DNA of 37,661 bases from Arthrobacter sp. (GTDB lineage Bacteria > Actinomycetota > Actinomycetes > Actinomycetales > Micrococcaceae): the NCBI GenBank assembly GCA_025464925.1, contig JAODMS010000033.1, positions 1-37,661 on the forward strand, in the 5' to 3' direction. Shown piece by piece: positions 14,522 through 23,499 of this stretch (positions are counted from its first letter, which is position 1; each line of letters starts with the position of its first letter). The notes beneath the pieces are model-generated. The model had not been told where the DNA came from. It ran no database searches and saw nothing but the letters and a program-made list of their open reading frames with translations. Made by a program: the position numbers and the translations under genes.

Positions 14522-16576
14522 TCATTTTTTCTCCTGCCGGTCCAACGGGAAATAGGGATTGTGCCCGGGAGGGCCCTGATAGGTCCTGCGTCCCGGTAAC
14601 GGCATGTCATCGCGCCCCGGGCGCCCTTGCATGGTGTCGGGCACCTCTTCAGCCGGAAGAGAGCCGTCGTTCGGTCCGGCAGCGCGCGCCTCGTCCGGCT
14701 CCCGAAGGTCGGGACCGGCACGGAAGGACGCCGCGTCGGATTCCCCCGGAATTCTCGGAATCAGGCCGGTATCCATCGAGACGGTGGCCCGGGCCGGCGT
14801 TGGCTGTGCCGGAGCGGCAACCTCCGAGGGGGGCTCGGCACCGGCCTCCGTTGCCGAGCCGCGCCGGAGGCGGTTCAGCAACGGCTGCATCAGGTCCCGC
14901 AGTTCAGCCACGTGGAGGATCTTCAGCAGGAACAGGTATACGGCCAGCATGACGGGCCCGACGACGACGATCGTCACCAGCGCGGCAATAGGGCTGCTCC
15001 AGGCGAAGCCGTCCGGGCTGTAACTGCCCAGCAGCCACAGGGCCAGGGCGGCGGCGACGGCGGAGCCCAGCGCCGCGTAGCCCATACGAATGTAGGAGTT
15101 GGCGATCCGAGGGCCGTCCAGGTGCCCCAGCAGCCCGCGCAGGAAGATCGCGCTGACGATCACGGACAGGATGTTTCCGCCGGTGTAGAGGATGGCGATC
15201 GCGAAGATGATCTGGTCGAAGGGCAGAAACTGGATCAGGAAGGCGGCGACCACATTGACCAGGGCCAGCACCAACTGGATATAGAACGGCGTCCGTGCGT
15301 CCTCATGCGCGTAGAACACTCGCGACATCATGAAGTTGGCACTCATGAACGGCGTGCTGAGGGCCAGGATCGTCAGCGTCTGGGCCAGCATGACGCCGTC
15401 CTGTCGCTCCCCTCCGGAGAAGAACATGCCCAGCGGGCCAGCGAGGACAAAAAGGGCCAGGGCACCGAAGACCGTGGCCACGGCCATGGTCCTCAAGCCG
15501 TGCGAGAGCGCATTCCGCAGCTCGGTCCTGTTTCCCTCCTGCGAAGCCCGGGTCATCCGGTTGAACAGCACGGTGGCCAGGGACAGGGCGATGATGGAGT
15601 GCGGCAGCAGGTACAGCTGGCTGGCGACCTCGAGGACGGCGTTGCCCGGCAGGGTGTCCGCCGCAGGGTCCCCGGCCTGCTCCAGGCGAAGGCGCTCGGC
15701 GCCCGGTATGGTGGCGATACGCATGACGTAGAGGAATGCCAGCTGCCCGACGGCGGCCGTCGCCAAGGTCCAGGCGCTCAGCTTGGCGGCCTGTCCCAGA
15801 CCCACGCCGCGCCAACCGAAGCGCGGCCGCAGGCCCAGCCGCAGCCTGAATACCGGGACCAGCAGGATGGCGGTCTGGGCCACCACGCCGATCGTGGAGA
15901 ATCCGGCCACGAGGAACGTCTGGAAGGAGTCCCAGTTGTCGATGGTGTGGGGATTGGCAGCGTTGGCACCCATGATGGCGATGAACATGCCGAGTCCGGC
16001 GATTGCCACGAGGTTGTTCAGGATCGGCGCCCACATCGCGGGCCCGAACGCCCCATTGGCATTGAGCACCTGGGTAAGCAAGGCATAAAGGCCGTAGAAG
16101 AAGATCTGCGGCAGGCACCAGAACGCGAAGGACACCGCCAGGGCCTTCTGCTGCGGCGAATAGCCCTGGGTGGTCAGCTCGATGACCCAAGGGGCCAGCA
16201 GTGTGACGAGCAGCGTGAGGGAGAGCAGCACCAGGACGCCTAGCGTCAGCAGCCGGCTGACGTAATCCGCTCCCCGGTCCGGAGCCTTGCTGGCCTTGAT
16301 GATCTGGGGCACCAGGACGGCGTTGAAGACGCCGCCTGCCACCAGCAGGAAGATCAGGTTCGGCAGATTGTTCGCATTAATGAAGGTGTCGTTGACAGTG
16401 GACCCCAGACCCAGCGCGGCCGCGAGCATCCACGTCTTGCCGAAGCCCAGGAATCGCGACACCAAGGTTCCGGCGGCCATGATGGCGCCGGAACGGGCTT
16501 CTCCTGCGTGAGCAGCGTTGGAATCGGCGGGGCCGGAGTCTGGGGGAGTGGGTTTGGCAGATGACATCGTCTTCAT
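14522..16576 (-). CDS. murJ: Lipid II flippase MurJ (MviN)
   Basis: MurJ flips lipid-linked peptidoglycan precursor across the cytoplasmic membrane. The 684-residue product has the MATE/MOP-like multi-helix core (about residues 30-560), beginning with AGTLVSRFLGFGKTWMLAAA and including the typical DTFINANNLPNLIFLLVAGG segment near helix 2. It then has a cytoplasmic tail of about 120 disordered residues rich in Pro, Ala and Arg. The tail has no kinase domain; the pseudokinase-like part is encoded by the next gene downstream (12768-14351), 170 bases on. The start could be ATG 16576, with GGGTGAG just upstream, or ATG 16567. The NUDIX gene ends 71 bases upstream on the same strand, so the DUF6049-type gene found between them in M. 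tuberculosis (Rv3909) is absent. Confidence 0.95.
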   Translation of the reverse strand: MKTMSSAKPTPPDSGPADSNAAHAGEARSGAIMAAGTLVSRFLGFGKTWMLAAALGLGSTVNDTFINANNLPNLIFLLVAGGVFNAVLVPQIIKASKAPDRGADYVSRLLTLGVLVLLSLTLLVTLLAPWVIELTTQGYSPQQKALAVSFAFWCLPQIFFYGLYALLTQVLNANGAFGPAMWAPILNNLVAIAGLGMFIAIMGANAANPHTIDNWDSFQTFLVAGFSTIGVVAQTAILLVPVFRLRLGLRPRFGWRGVGLGQAAKLSAWTLATAAVGQLAFLYVMRIATIPGAERLRLEQAGDPAADTLPGNAVLEVASQLYLLPHSIIALSLATVLFNRMTRASQEGNRTELRNALSHGLRTMAVATVFGALALFVLAGPLGMFFSGGERQDGVMLAQTLTILALSTPFMSANFMMSRVFYAHEDARTPFYIQLVLALVNVVAAFLIQFLPFDQIIFAIAILYTGGNILSVIVSAIFLRGLLGHLDGPRIANSYIRMGYAALGSAVAAALALWLLGSYSPDGFAWSSPIAALVTIVVVGPVMLAVYLFLLKILHVAELRDLMQPLLNRLRRGSATEAGAEPPSEVAAPAQPTPARATVSMDTGLIPRIPGESDAASFRAGPDLREPDEARAAGPNDGSLPAEEVPDTMQGRPGRDDMPLPGRRTYQGPPGHNPYFPLDRQEKK

Positions 16577-16647
16577 CGTCTCACCCGGGCACGGCTTTGC
16601 ACGTCATCCCAGGCTTCGTTGCGGCTCCTGACGGCGGATTCCGGCCG

Positions 16648-17205
16648 TCAGCAGTCCTCCGGGAGGACTTCCTTGGCGAGGTCCGCGATGCGGCGCTCGT
16701 TCGGAAAGGAGAGCTTGCGAGCCAGCTCCTGAATGGGAACCCAGGCGACATCCACGGCTTCCTTGTCCGGATCGTTTTCAATCGTGAGTTCCCCGCCCGT
16801 GGCCTGCAGCAGGTAGTGGTGGACTGTCTTGTGGACCCGGTGCCCGCTGACGGTAAACCAGTAGTCGATGCTTCCCAGCGGCGCGAGGATCTTGCCTTCG
16901 ATGCCCGTTTCCTCCGCGATTTCCCGCACGGCTGCTTCCTCGTTGCTTTCTTTGCCCTCCGGGTGGCCCTTCGGCAGGCACCATTCCAGGCGCCCCCCAC
17001 GGTTCAGGCGGGCGATAATGGCAACCCGGAGTCCAGCGTCGGAGGTGTCCACTACGACGCCGCCGGCGGAGATTTCTTCCACGGTAGGCAGGGAGGCCTG
17101 TCCCGCATGCTGCACAGGCGCGACATTGGCCCCGATTGCCGATGGCAATGGCGCGTTTGTCCTCCTGCCGGGAGCACTCGGTACGGGATGGGCCATGAAG
17201 TCCAC
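16648..17205 (-). CDS. NUDIX hydrolase
   Basis: NUDIX enzymes hydrolyse nucleoside diphosphates linked to another group; the substrate cannot be told from the sequence. The 185-residue protein has a complete Nudix box, GHPEGKESNEEAAVREIAEETGI (G-x5-E-x7-REUxEExGU), at about residues 80-102. The preceding GGVVVDTSDAGLRVAIIARL strand region is typical. The N-terminal 40 residues are poorly conserved. The start may be GTG 17205 or ATG 17196; both have only weak ribosome binding sites. By position it is the counterpart of M. tuberculosis Rv3908 (mutT4), divergent from cca across a 161-base gap that must contain promoters for both. Confidence 0.92.
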   Translation of the reverse strand: MDFMAHPVPSAPGRRTNAPLPSAIGANVAPVQHAGQASLPTVEEISAGGVVVDTSDAGLRVAIIARLNRGGRLEWCLPKGHPEGKESNEEAAVREIAEETGIEGKILAPLGSIDYWFTVSGHRVHKTVHHYLLQATGGELTIENDPDKEAVDVAWVPIQELARKLSFPNERRIADLAKEVLPEDC

Positions 17206-17366
17206 TCTAACGACTCTTGTCCGCTGTTGATGACCTCAACATGGCCGGAAAGTGGACGGTCGGGAAAGGAGATTGACGGCGCCGACTCCCTGATGGGGAC
17301 CAACGCTGGGATTCACGACGGTTTCGGTGTGGTGCTGGCGTGGATTTCTGAAAAGCTTAAGAAACT

Positions 17367-18881
17367 ATGTCGCATGCAGATCAGAAGATGAACTCCCACA
17401 CCGTTGATTTCCAGGTAGACCCGGTGGTTCTGGAGCTTGGGCAGCGGTTCGTGGACGCCGGCCATGAACTGTCCCTCGTGGGCGGGCCCGTACGCGACCT
17501 CTTCCTGGGACGGGTTTCCCCCGATCTGGACTTCACCACCGATGCGACGCCGGACCAGACCGTTGCGCTGATCAAGAAGTGGGCGGACAACTACTGGGAG
17601 ATCGGGCGCGCTTTCGGCACTATCGGGATGCACAAGGCCGGGTTTCAGATTGAGATCACCACGTACCGGGCCGAAGCCTACGATCCCCAGTCCCGCAAAC
17701 CGGTGGTGGCGTTCGGACGTTCCCTGACCGATGACCTGTTGCGGCGGGACTTCACCATCAACGCGATGGCCTTGCGCCTGCCGACCCTGGAACTGGTGGA
17801 CCCGTTCGGTGGCGTCCGCGACCTGCATGCCTCGATCCTTGCCACGCCGGGAGCACCGGAAACCTCCTTTTCCGATGACCCCTTGCGCATGATGCGCGCC
17901 GCCCGTTTTGCCGCCCAGCTAGGCGTGGCGGTGCATGAGGACGTGCGCCAAGCCATGACCCGGATGGCCGAACGGATCACCATGATTTCGGCCGAGCGAG
18001 TGCGCGATGAATTGGTCAAGCTCATCTGCGCGTCCGATCCCCGGGCCGGCGTCGATCTGCTGGTGGACACCGGGCTCGCGGAATTTGTCCTGCCGGAGGT
18101 GTCCGCCCTGCGCCTCGAGTCCGATGAGCACCACCGCCATAAGGATGTCTACCAGCATTCGCTCCAGGTTCTGGAGCAGGCTGCGGCCTTGGAAACGGAT
18201 GCGGACGGACCCGTTCCCGGCCCCGACTTTGTGCTGCGGTTTGCGGCACTGATGCACGACGTCGGCAAGCCGGCCACGCGCCGCTTCGAGCCCGGCGGCG
18301 CGGTCAGCTTCCGGCTCCACGACATGGTGGGCTCTAAGCTGAGTGTGAAGCGGATGAAGGCGCTCCGCTTCGACAACGACACCACCAAGGCGGTGGCCAG
18401 GCTCGTGGAGCTGCACATGCGGTTTTACGGCTACGGCGACGCCGGTTGGAGCGATTCCGCAGTCCGTCGATACGTCACTGATGCCGGACCCCTCCTGGAG
18501 CGGTTGCACCGGCTGACCCGTTCGGATGTGACCACGCGCAACCAGCGCAAGGCGGAGCGTCTGTCCTTCGCCTACGACGACCTTGAGGCACGGATCGCCG
18601 CGTTGCGCGAGCAGGAATCCCTCGAGGCCGTCCGCCCGGACCTTGACGGCGGGCAGATAATGGCGCTGCTGGGGCTCAAGCCGGGTCCCGTCGTCGGCCG
18701 AGCCTACAATTTCCTGCTCGAAGAAAGGATGGAGCACGGGCCCCTCGATCCGGCCGTGGCGGAGGTCAAGCTTCGCCAGTGGTGGGCGGCGCAGCCTGAA
18801 GCCGCTTCAGCTGGGAACACGTCAAACGATGCCGCAGCGGTGGCTGCCGGCGTCGACCATTCCACAACCAAGGAGTCCTAA
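17367..18881 (+). CDS. cca: CCA tRNA nucleotidyltransferase
   Basis: A class II nucleotidyltransferase that adds or repairs the 3' CCA of tRNAs; M. tuberculosis calls the homologue pcnA (Rv3907c). The 504-residue protein has the head-domain motif LVGGPVRDLFLGRVSPDLDF, with the GG and D-x-D catalytic elements at about residues 37-56. The RRDFTINAMAL motif follows near residue 125. The probable tRNA-binding helical region comes next, with an HD domain (HRHKDVYQHSLQVL, then FAALMHDVGKP) in the second half. The HD domain is common in actinobacterial members and may give 2',3'-cyclic phosphatase activity. Start ATG 17367 has a weak ribosome binding site; ATG 17388 is an alternative. The C-terminus carries AAGGAG, which serves the next gene. 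Confidence 0.95.
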   Translation: MSHADQKMNSHTVDFQVDPVVLELGQRFVDAGHELSLVGGPVRDLFLGRVSPDLDFTTDATPDQTVALIKKWADNYWEIGRAFGTIGMHKAGFQIEITTYRAEAYDPQSRKPVVAFGRSLTDDLLRRDFTINAMALRLPTLELVDPFGGVRDLHASILATPGAPETSFSDDPLRMMRAARFAAQLGVAVHEDVRQAMTRMAERITMISAERVRDELVKLICASDPRAGVDLLVDTGLAEFVLPEVSALRLESDEHHRHKDVYQHSLQVLEQAAALETDADGPVPGPDFVLRFAALMHDVGKPATRRFEPGGAVSFRLHDMVGSKLSVKRMKALRFDNDTTKAVARLVELHMRFYGYGDAGWSDSAVRRYVTDAGPLLERLHRLTRSDVTTRNQRKAERLSFAYDDLEARIAALREQESLEAVRPDLDGGQIMALLGLKPGPVVGRAYNFLLEERMEHGPLDPAVAEVKLRQWWAAQPEAASAGNTSNDAAAVAAGVDHSTTKES

Positions 18882-19466
18882 GTGATTGCACCTCCTAACG
18901 GCCCCCGTCCGCAGCTGTGGATCCTGCGGCATGGTGAAACCGAATGGTCCAAGAGCGGGCAGTACACCGGACTCACCGACCTGCCCCTCACGGTGGAGGG
19001 CGAACAGCAGTCCGTAGACGCCCGCAAGGTGCTCGACGCCGTCGATTTCGACCTCGTGCTGACCTCTCCTCTCCGGCGGGCCCGGCGGACGGCCGAACTG
19101 GCCGGCTATCCCGACGCCGAACTGGAGCCGCTGGCGGTGGAATGGGACTACGGCGACTACGAGGGCATAAGCTCGGATCTCATCCGCAAGGACAACCCGG
19201 AGTACCTGATCTGGACCCATGGCGTACCGAACGGCGAATCGCTCGACGACGTTGCCGCGCGGGCGGACAAGATTGTAGCCCGCGTGCTGGAATCCGGCCT
19301 GGACAACATACTCATCGTCGCCCATGGACATTTCTCCCGCATCCTGACTGCGCGGTGGCTTGGACTTGACCCCCGTGAGGGCCGTCATTTCGTGCTGGGG
19401 ACCGCAAAAGTGTGCACGCTGGGGTGGGACAAAAAAACTCCGGCAGTGGTCCGCTGGGGCTTATAA
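18882..19466 (+). CDS. Histidine phosphatase family protein
   Basis: A member of the phosphoglycerate mutase/acid phosphatase superfamily. The 194-residue protein begins with the catalytic RHG motif (LRHGETEWSKSGQYTGLTDL), followed by DLVLTSPLRRARRTAEL and a second catalytic histidine in ILIVAHGHFSRIL. The size and motif spacing suggest a broad-specificity phosphatase rather than true glycolytic mutase; the substrate is unknown. The GTG start follows the cca stop with no gap (TAAGTG) and uses AAGGAG inside the cca tail, so the two are translationally coupled. A clear terminator follows 31 bases after the stop. Confidence 0.93.
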   Translation: MIAPPNGPRPQLWILRHGETEWSKSGQYTGLTDLPLTVEGEQQSVDARKVLDAVDFDLVLTSPLRRARRTAELAGYPDAELEPLAVEWDYGDYEGISSDLIRKDNPEYLIWTHGVPNGESLDDVAARADKIVARVLESGLDNILIVAHGHFSRILTARWLGLDPREGRHFVLGTAKVCTLGWDKKTPAVVRWGL

Positions 19467-19497
19467 ATAAGGTTTAGAAAGAATTCGAAGAACCTTT

Positions 19498-19541
19498 ATG
19501 AATGCGGTAGTCAAGCGCCGCATTCATAGTGTATTTTTATT
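19498..19541 (+). terminator. Rho-independent terminator after the histidine phosphatase gene
   Basis: ATGAATGCGG (19498-19507) and CCGCATTCAT (19518-19527) form a perfect 10-base stem with a 10-base loop. A T-rich tail (AGTGTATTTTTATTTT) follows. This is the clearest canonical terminator in the window. Confidence 0.88.
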
Positions 19542-20102
19542 TTGACCCCAAGGTCTCTTGCCAGGTCAGGCGCACGTCGCCCGGCCCTTTGGGCGGAGCC
19601 GCGGCAGAGCAGAAGAGGAGGTTGGGAAGATGAACACTTTCACTAGCGGATGGATGTACGCCATCATCGCCACCCCTGCCTCTGTCGCTGAACCGCGCCC
19701 AATTTCCGGCGTGAACGCCTCCTGATTCCTCCGCTCCCGGCCTAGAAGCCGGAGCCGCGGCGACACCGGACTTGACTTCGGGAAGACCGCGGGAGGGGCC
19801 TTCCGGCGCAGATGCAACCTCACGGTCCTGAGCCCGGAATCCAGCTTTCTGCGGGCTTGCGGCGTTGTCGCGACCAGGGGCTTCCCTTCCGACGACACAA
19901 CCTCAGAACCGCCCTCTTCATCAGGCATCCCAGGGCTAATTGTCGCGCCTAATTCGCAGGCCCAATACCGGTCATTCCCATCTTAACTGACTGGCTTTAT
20001 GTGTTCTGCCGCTTTATTTGTTCTGCCCAATTTATTCGACAAGTGACGCTTAGCAGATTGGTTCAATCCGACAGTACGAGCCAGCGGCGGGAGGTGACAA
20101 CC
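19542..20102. other. Gene-poor stretch before the small gene
   Basis: No recognised gene. A 120-codon open frame on the minus strand (19566-19928) has no family motif, a weak ribosome binding site and an unusual Arg/Pro/Ser composition, so I do not call it. The string GGAGCCGCGGC occurs at 19596 and again at 19751. A very short frame with a good ribosome binding site is listed separately at 19630. Confidence 0.5.
19630..19725 (+). CDS. Possible 31-codon small protein (unrecognised)
   Basis: ATG at 19630 is preceded by GAGGAGG nine bases upstream, much better than most starts nearby. The frame reads MNTFTSGWMYAIIATPASVA and ends with SGVNAS. The middle is mildly hydrophobic but too short for a secure membrane helix. 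I recognise no family. It may be a genuine small protein, a leader peptide or a relic. Confidence 0.25.
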   Translation: MNTFTSGWMYAIIATPASVAEPRPISGVNAS

Positions 20103-20249
20103 ATGATCCGGAAACTACAGGCGGTCCTGCGCTTCAGCAGGAAGCAGGGCCTCCAAGGCACGACGCCGTTCAACTTCGACGGTGATCTGCTCGACCGGAA
20201 GCGGAACGACGTCTATGTCCTCATGCACCAGATCGGCCTCATCCGCTGA
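20103..20249 (+). CDS. Small uncharacterised protein (48 residues)
   Basis: I do not recognise a family. The frame is open from 20001, but ATG 20103 is the likely start because GGGAGGTGA lies just upstream with good spacing. The product has a basic N-terminal half (MIRKLQAVLRFSRKQGLQGT) and a neutral C-terminal half (FNFDGDLLDRKRNDVYVLMH). There is no signal peptide or membrane segment. A hairpin terminator lies about 100 bases after the stop, so this could be a one-gene transcript. Codon third positions are GC-rich, like the surrounding real genes. Existence is plausible; function is unknown. Confidence 0.5.
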   Translation: MIRKLQAVLRFSRKQGLQGTTPFNFDGDLLDRKRNDVYVLMHQIGLIR

Positions 20250-20352
20250 TGCCCAGCCCTTCGGTCTCTCTTCCCTTCCGGGAACGGACCCGTGAAAGTG
20301 AAGGACAAGGCCCATCGAGGAGGAACTGATGCCTGACATCGGAACTGACCTG

Positions 20353-20386
20353 CAAGGAGCCCACGCGGGGGCGCGGGGGCTCCTTG
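20353..20386 (+). terminator. Hairpin terminator before the GT87 gene
   Basis: CAAGGAGCCC (20353-20362) pairs with GGGCTCCTTG (20377-20386) around a GC-rich loop, followed by TTGTAACC. It would end transcription from the small gene at 20103-20249. Confidence 0.65.
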
Positions 20387-20464
20387 TTGTAACCCTTGAA
20401 GCCCCTCCGATCCCGGCGCCGGTGACCTGCACGGCCGGATGGCCTCACCGGTAAGCTCGAGGAC

Positions 20465-21934
20465 ATGCAGGAGACACAGCTACCGGAGCACCGCAAGCGG
20501 GTCCGACTGGTCATACCGAGCCGCAGCGAGCTGCTGCTTCAAAACTTCACGGAGCTTATTGGCGGCCCGATGGGACGCCGATCGGCACCTGGGATAGTCT
20601 CGCCCGGAGTTTTCACGGTGGAACGGGTGCTCGTCCTGCTTACCGTCCTGGCCGCGCTGGCCGGGATCCTCGTGAAGAACTACTGCCGCAGCAACGGCTG
20701 GGAGTCGCCCGGCCAGTTCTATGCCACGTGCTACTCGGACTTCCCGGAGCTGTTCAGAAGCCGCGGCCTCGGCGATGGCGTCTTCCCCTTTGTCACCCAA
20801 GGAAGTTTCTTTGAATACCCCGTGATGATGGGCTTCATCGCCGGTGCCACGGCGCTGCTTGTCCCCGGCGACGGCGTCAGCGGACCTCGCGTCCTGGCCT
20901 ACTTCGACGTCAATGCCACGCTGATTGCGGCCGTCTGGATCGTCACGGTCCTGGCGACGGCGCGGATGGCCCGCCGGCGGCCTTGGGACGCCGCCATGGT
21001 GGCCCTCGCCCCCGGCATTGTTCTCGCCGGCGTCATCAACTGGGATATGTGGGCTGTCGGTCTGCTGGCCCTCGGAATGTATTTCTTTTCCCGGAACAAA
21101 CCGGGTCTCGCCGGAATTTTCATCGGCTTGGGAACGGCAACCAAGCTTTACCCCGTACTCATTCTGGGCGCCATTCTGCTGCTGGGTCTGCGGACCGGAC
21201 GCTTCCGGGTCCTTTTGGTCACCGCCGGCGCAGGCGCCGCCGCATGGCTGGCCGTCAACATGCCTGTCGCGGCGCTGAATCCGGACGGCTGGAAATACTT
21301 TTACCAGTTCACCGAGGAACGGCCCGCCGGTTACAGCTCGCCTTGGTTTGCCTACAACCTGGTAGCCGGACGTCTCGGCTGGAAACCGCTGCAGGCCGAA
21401 ACCATCAACACGCTGGCCATAAGCCTGTTTCTGGTGGCCTGCATCCTGATCGCGGTGCTCGCCCTCACGGCACACCGGCGGCCGAGATTGGCGCAGTTGG
21501 CCTTCCTGATCGTGGCCGCGTTCATCCTCACTAACAAGGTGTATTCACCGCAGTTCGTCCTCTGGCTCATTCCGTTACTTGCCCTCGCCCGGCCCCGCTG
21601 GCGGGACTTCCTGGTCTGGCAGGCCATCGAGGGCCTGCACTGGGCTGCTGTCTGGATGTACCTGGGGCAGGTCACCAGCGGGGGCGTGTCCCAGCACAAC
21701 ATCGACATGCCCTACTACGTCCTGGCCGTGGTGTTCCATATGATCGCTATCGTGTACCTGATGATGCGCGTGGCCTGGGATATCTGGGACCCCCGGTATG
21801 ACGTCATCCGCCGCCACGGCATGGACGATCCGCAAGGGGGCCCGTTCGACGGCGCCCCGGACTGGCTGCGGCTGGATCTCCGGCTCCCGTCAGCTTCCTT
21901 GCTGCCTTGGCGGAAGGCGGGGTTAAATGCCTGA
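20465..21934 (+). CDS. GT87 (GT-C fold) membrane glycosyltransferase
   Basis: A polytopic membrane glycosyltransferase of the family once called DUF2029, whose actinobacterial members use polyprenyl-phosphate mannose or arabinose to build cell-envelope glycans. The 489-residue product has about ten hydrophobic helices. An exterior loop after helix 1 carries CRSNGWESPGQFYATCYSDF, and TKLYPVLILGA and NKVYSPQFVLWLIPLLALAR are the conserved GT87 segments. The N-terminal 50 residues are cytosolic. Start ATG 20465 has a GAGG only two bases away, so it is not ideal, but the N-terminal sequence looks conserved. In M. tuberculosis a protein of this type (Rv0051) lies between ponA1 and rpsF. The following oxidoreductase overlaps it by 8 bases. 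The sugar donor and acceptor are unknown. Confidence 0.85.
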   Translation: MQETQLPEHRKRVRLVIPSRSELLLQNFTELIGGPMGRRSAPGIVSPGVFTVERVLVLLTVLAALAGILVKNYCRSNGWESPGQFYATCYSDFPELFRSRGLGDGVFPFVTQGSFFEYPVMMGFIAGATALLVPGDGVSGPRVLAYFDVNATLIAAVWIVTVLATARMARRRPWDAAMVALAPGIVLAGVINWDMWAVGLLALGMYFFSRNKPGLAGIFIGLGTATKLYPVLILGAILLLGLRTGRFRVLLVTAGAGAAAWLAVNMPVAALNPDGWKYFYQFTEERPAGYSSPWFAYNLVAGRLGWKPLQAETINTLAISLFLVACILIAVLALTAHRRPRLAQLAFLIVAAFILTNKVYSPQFVLWLIPLLALARPRWRDFLVWQAIEGLHWAAVWMYLGQVTSGGVSQHNIDMPYYVLAVVFHMIAIVYLMMRVAWDIWDPRYDVIRRHGMDDPQGGPFDGAPDWLRLDLRLPSASLLPWRKAGLNA

Positions 21935-23366
21935 CGTCGCCGTTGTCGGCTCCGGGCCCAACGGGCTGGCCGCAGCGGTGACGATGGCCCGGGCCGGCCT
22001 TAAAGTGCGCGTCTACGAGGCGGCCTCGACCGCCGGAGGCGGCCTGCGCACCACCGAACTCATGGAGCCCGGCCACTTCCATGACATCTGTTCCGCTGTG
22101 CACCCGATGGCCCTGGCCTCGCCCTTCTTCCGGCAGTTCGAATTGTCACGGCGCATCCAGCTGGACGTGCCCGAGGTTTCCTATGGCTCCCCCCTCGACG
22201 GAGGCCGTGCCGCATTGGCCTACCGCTCGCTGGACCGGACCGTAGCCGAACTCGGGCGCGACGGCGGCGCGTACCGCCGTCTGATGGCCCCCCTGCTGCG
22301 GCGGGTGGAGGGCATCACGGAGCTGACCCTGAACCAACTGCTGCGGATACCGAAGGACCCGGTCACTGCCGCCCTGTTCGGCCTCAGGACGCTGGAACAG
22401 GGCTCACCACTGTGGAAGGCAAGATTTCGGGAGGAACTCGCACCCGCCCTGCTGACCGGAGTTGCGGCGCACGCCGTGGCACCCCTGCCGGGACTCACAC
22501 CCGCCGGTGCGGGCCTTATGCTGGGCACGCTGGCCCATGCGGGCGGGTGGCCCATTCCGGTAGGCGGTTCCGCCGCGATCGCCCAGGCCCTGGTCGAGGA
22601 CCTCGAAGCGCATGGCGGTGCCGTTGAAACTGGCGCGCGGATTACGTCGCTGGCACAACTGCCCCCGGTCCGGGCCACCTTGCTGGACGTAGCACCGCCG
22701 GCCCTGCTGCGGCTCGCTGCCGGCAAGCTGCCGGCAGGCTACCGCCGGGCGCTAAAGTCCTTCCGTTTCGGGAATGCGGCCTGCAAAGTCGACTTCATCC
22801 TCTCCGGACCGGTGCCCTGGGCGGCGCCCGGACTGGCCGATGCCGGAACCGTCCATGTGGGCGGCACGAGGGCCGAGATGGCCGAGGCGGAAAATCGCGT
22901 GGCCCAGGGCCGGCACCCCGAACGGCCGTATGTCCTGGTCTCCCAACCGTCGCGCTTCGATCCCGGGCGAGCACCCGGTGGCAGGCAGATCCTCTGGAGC
23001 TACTGCCATGTTCCGGCCGGCTCCACCGTGGACATGAGTGAAGCAGTCATCGCGCAGCTGGAGCGCTTTGCCCCAGGATTCCGGGATGTCGTGCTCGACT
23101 TCCAGGTGACGACGGCGGCCGGGCTGGCGGTGTACAACGAGAACTACGTGGGCGGCGACTTCGGAGCGGGCCTTATGGACATCCGAGGCCTGCTACAGCG
23201 ACCGGTGCTGAGTCCCGTCCCGTGGCGGACCCCGCTGCCCGGCGTGTACCTGTGCTCGTCCTCCACGCCACCGGGTCCCGGCGTGACAGGCATGCCCGGT
23301 TTCCACGCGGCAAAATATGCCTTGAAAGACATATTCGGCCTGCCGGTTCCCGGCCTCGGGTTCTAG
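21927..23366 (+). CDS. Phytoene-desaturase-like FAD-dependent oxidoreductase
   Basis: A flavoprotein of the CrtI/PYROXD2-like superfamily. The 479-residue product begins with the FAD-binding fold VAVVGSGPNGLAAAVTMARA and the second-glutamate strand VRVYEAASTAGGGLRTTEL. It ends with PGVYLCSSSTPPGPGVTGMP, the C-terminal FAD-contact region. There is no carotenoid gene cluster around it, so a role in carotenoid synthesis should not be assumed. Its start lies inside the end of the GT87 gene (8-base overlap), suggesting coupled translation and a possible joint role in modifying a lipid or prenyl-linked substrate. That joint role is inference only. Confidence 0.87.
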   Translation: MPDVAVVGSGPNGLAAAVTMARAGLKVRVYEAASTAGGGLRTTELMEPGHFHDICSAVHPMALASPFFRQFELSRRIQLDVPEVSYGSPLDGGRAALAYRSLDRTVAELGRDGGAYRRLMAPLLRRVEGITELTLNQLLRIPKDPVTAALFGLRTLEQGSPLWKARFREELAPALLTGVAAHAVAPLPGLTPAGAGLMLGTLAHAGGWPIPVGGSAAIAQALVEDLEAHGGAVETGARITSLAQLPPVRATLLDVAPPALLRLAAGKLPAGYRRALKSFRFGNAACKVDFILSGPVPWAAPGLADAGTVHVGGTRAEMAEAENRVAQGRHPERPYVLVSQPSRFDPGRAPGGRQILWSYCHVPAGSTVDMSEAVIAQLERFAPGFRDVVLDFQVTTAAGLAVYNENYVGGDFGAGLMDIRGLLQRPVLSPVPWRTPLPGVYLCSSSTPPGPGVTGMPGFHAAKYALKDIFGLPVPGLGF

Positions 23367-23499
23367 CCCTTCGGAAGCGGGCAGGACGGTCCAGACACGC
23401 CTGGTCCCAGCTCAGGGCGCGCCGCGGGCGCTTGCCTGGCAGTCGTCGGGCAAGCACCGGAACAAGGTCATAGTCCAGGCTAGGGGGCATAATGGCGCC

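Noticed and set aside
14627..16243. 538-codon open frame on the plus strand
   Set aside because: It lies entirely antisense to murJ, which has full family motifs; the translation is rich in Arg, Gln, Gly and His with no fold, typical of a GC-rich shadow frame.
19566..19928. 120-codon minus-strand frame
   Set aside because: No family, weak ribosome binding site, Arg/Pro/Ser-rich; a very short plus-strand frame with a better ribosome binding site overlaps it. Left as unassigned.
20329..20454. 41-codon frame with a good GAGGAGG start
   Set aside because: A terminator hairpin (20353-20386) lies inside it and its protein is Pro/Gly/Ala low complexity; more likely the tail of the small transcript.
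20480..21475. 331-codon minus-strand frame
   Set aside because: Antisense to the GT87 gene; composition Arg/Gln/Gly-rich with no recognisable motif.
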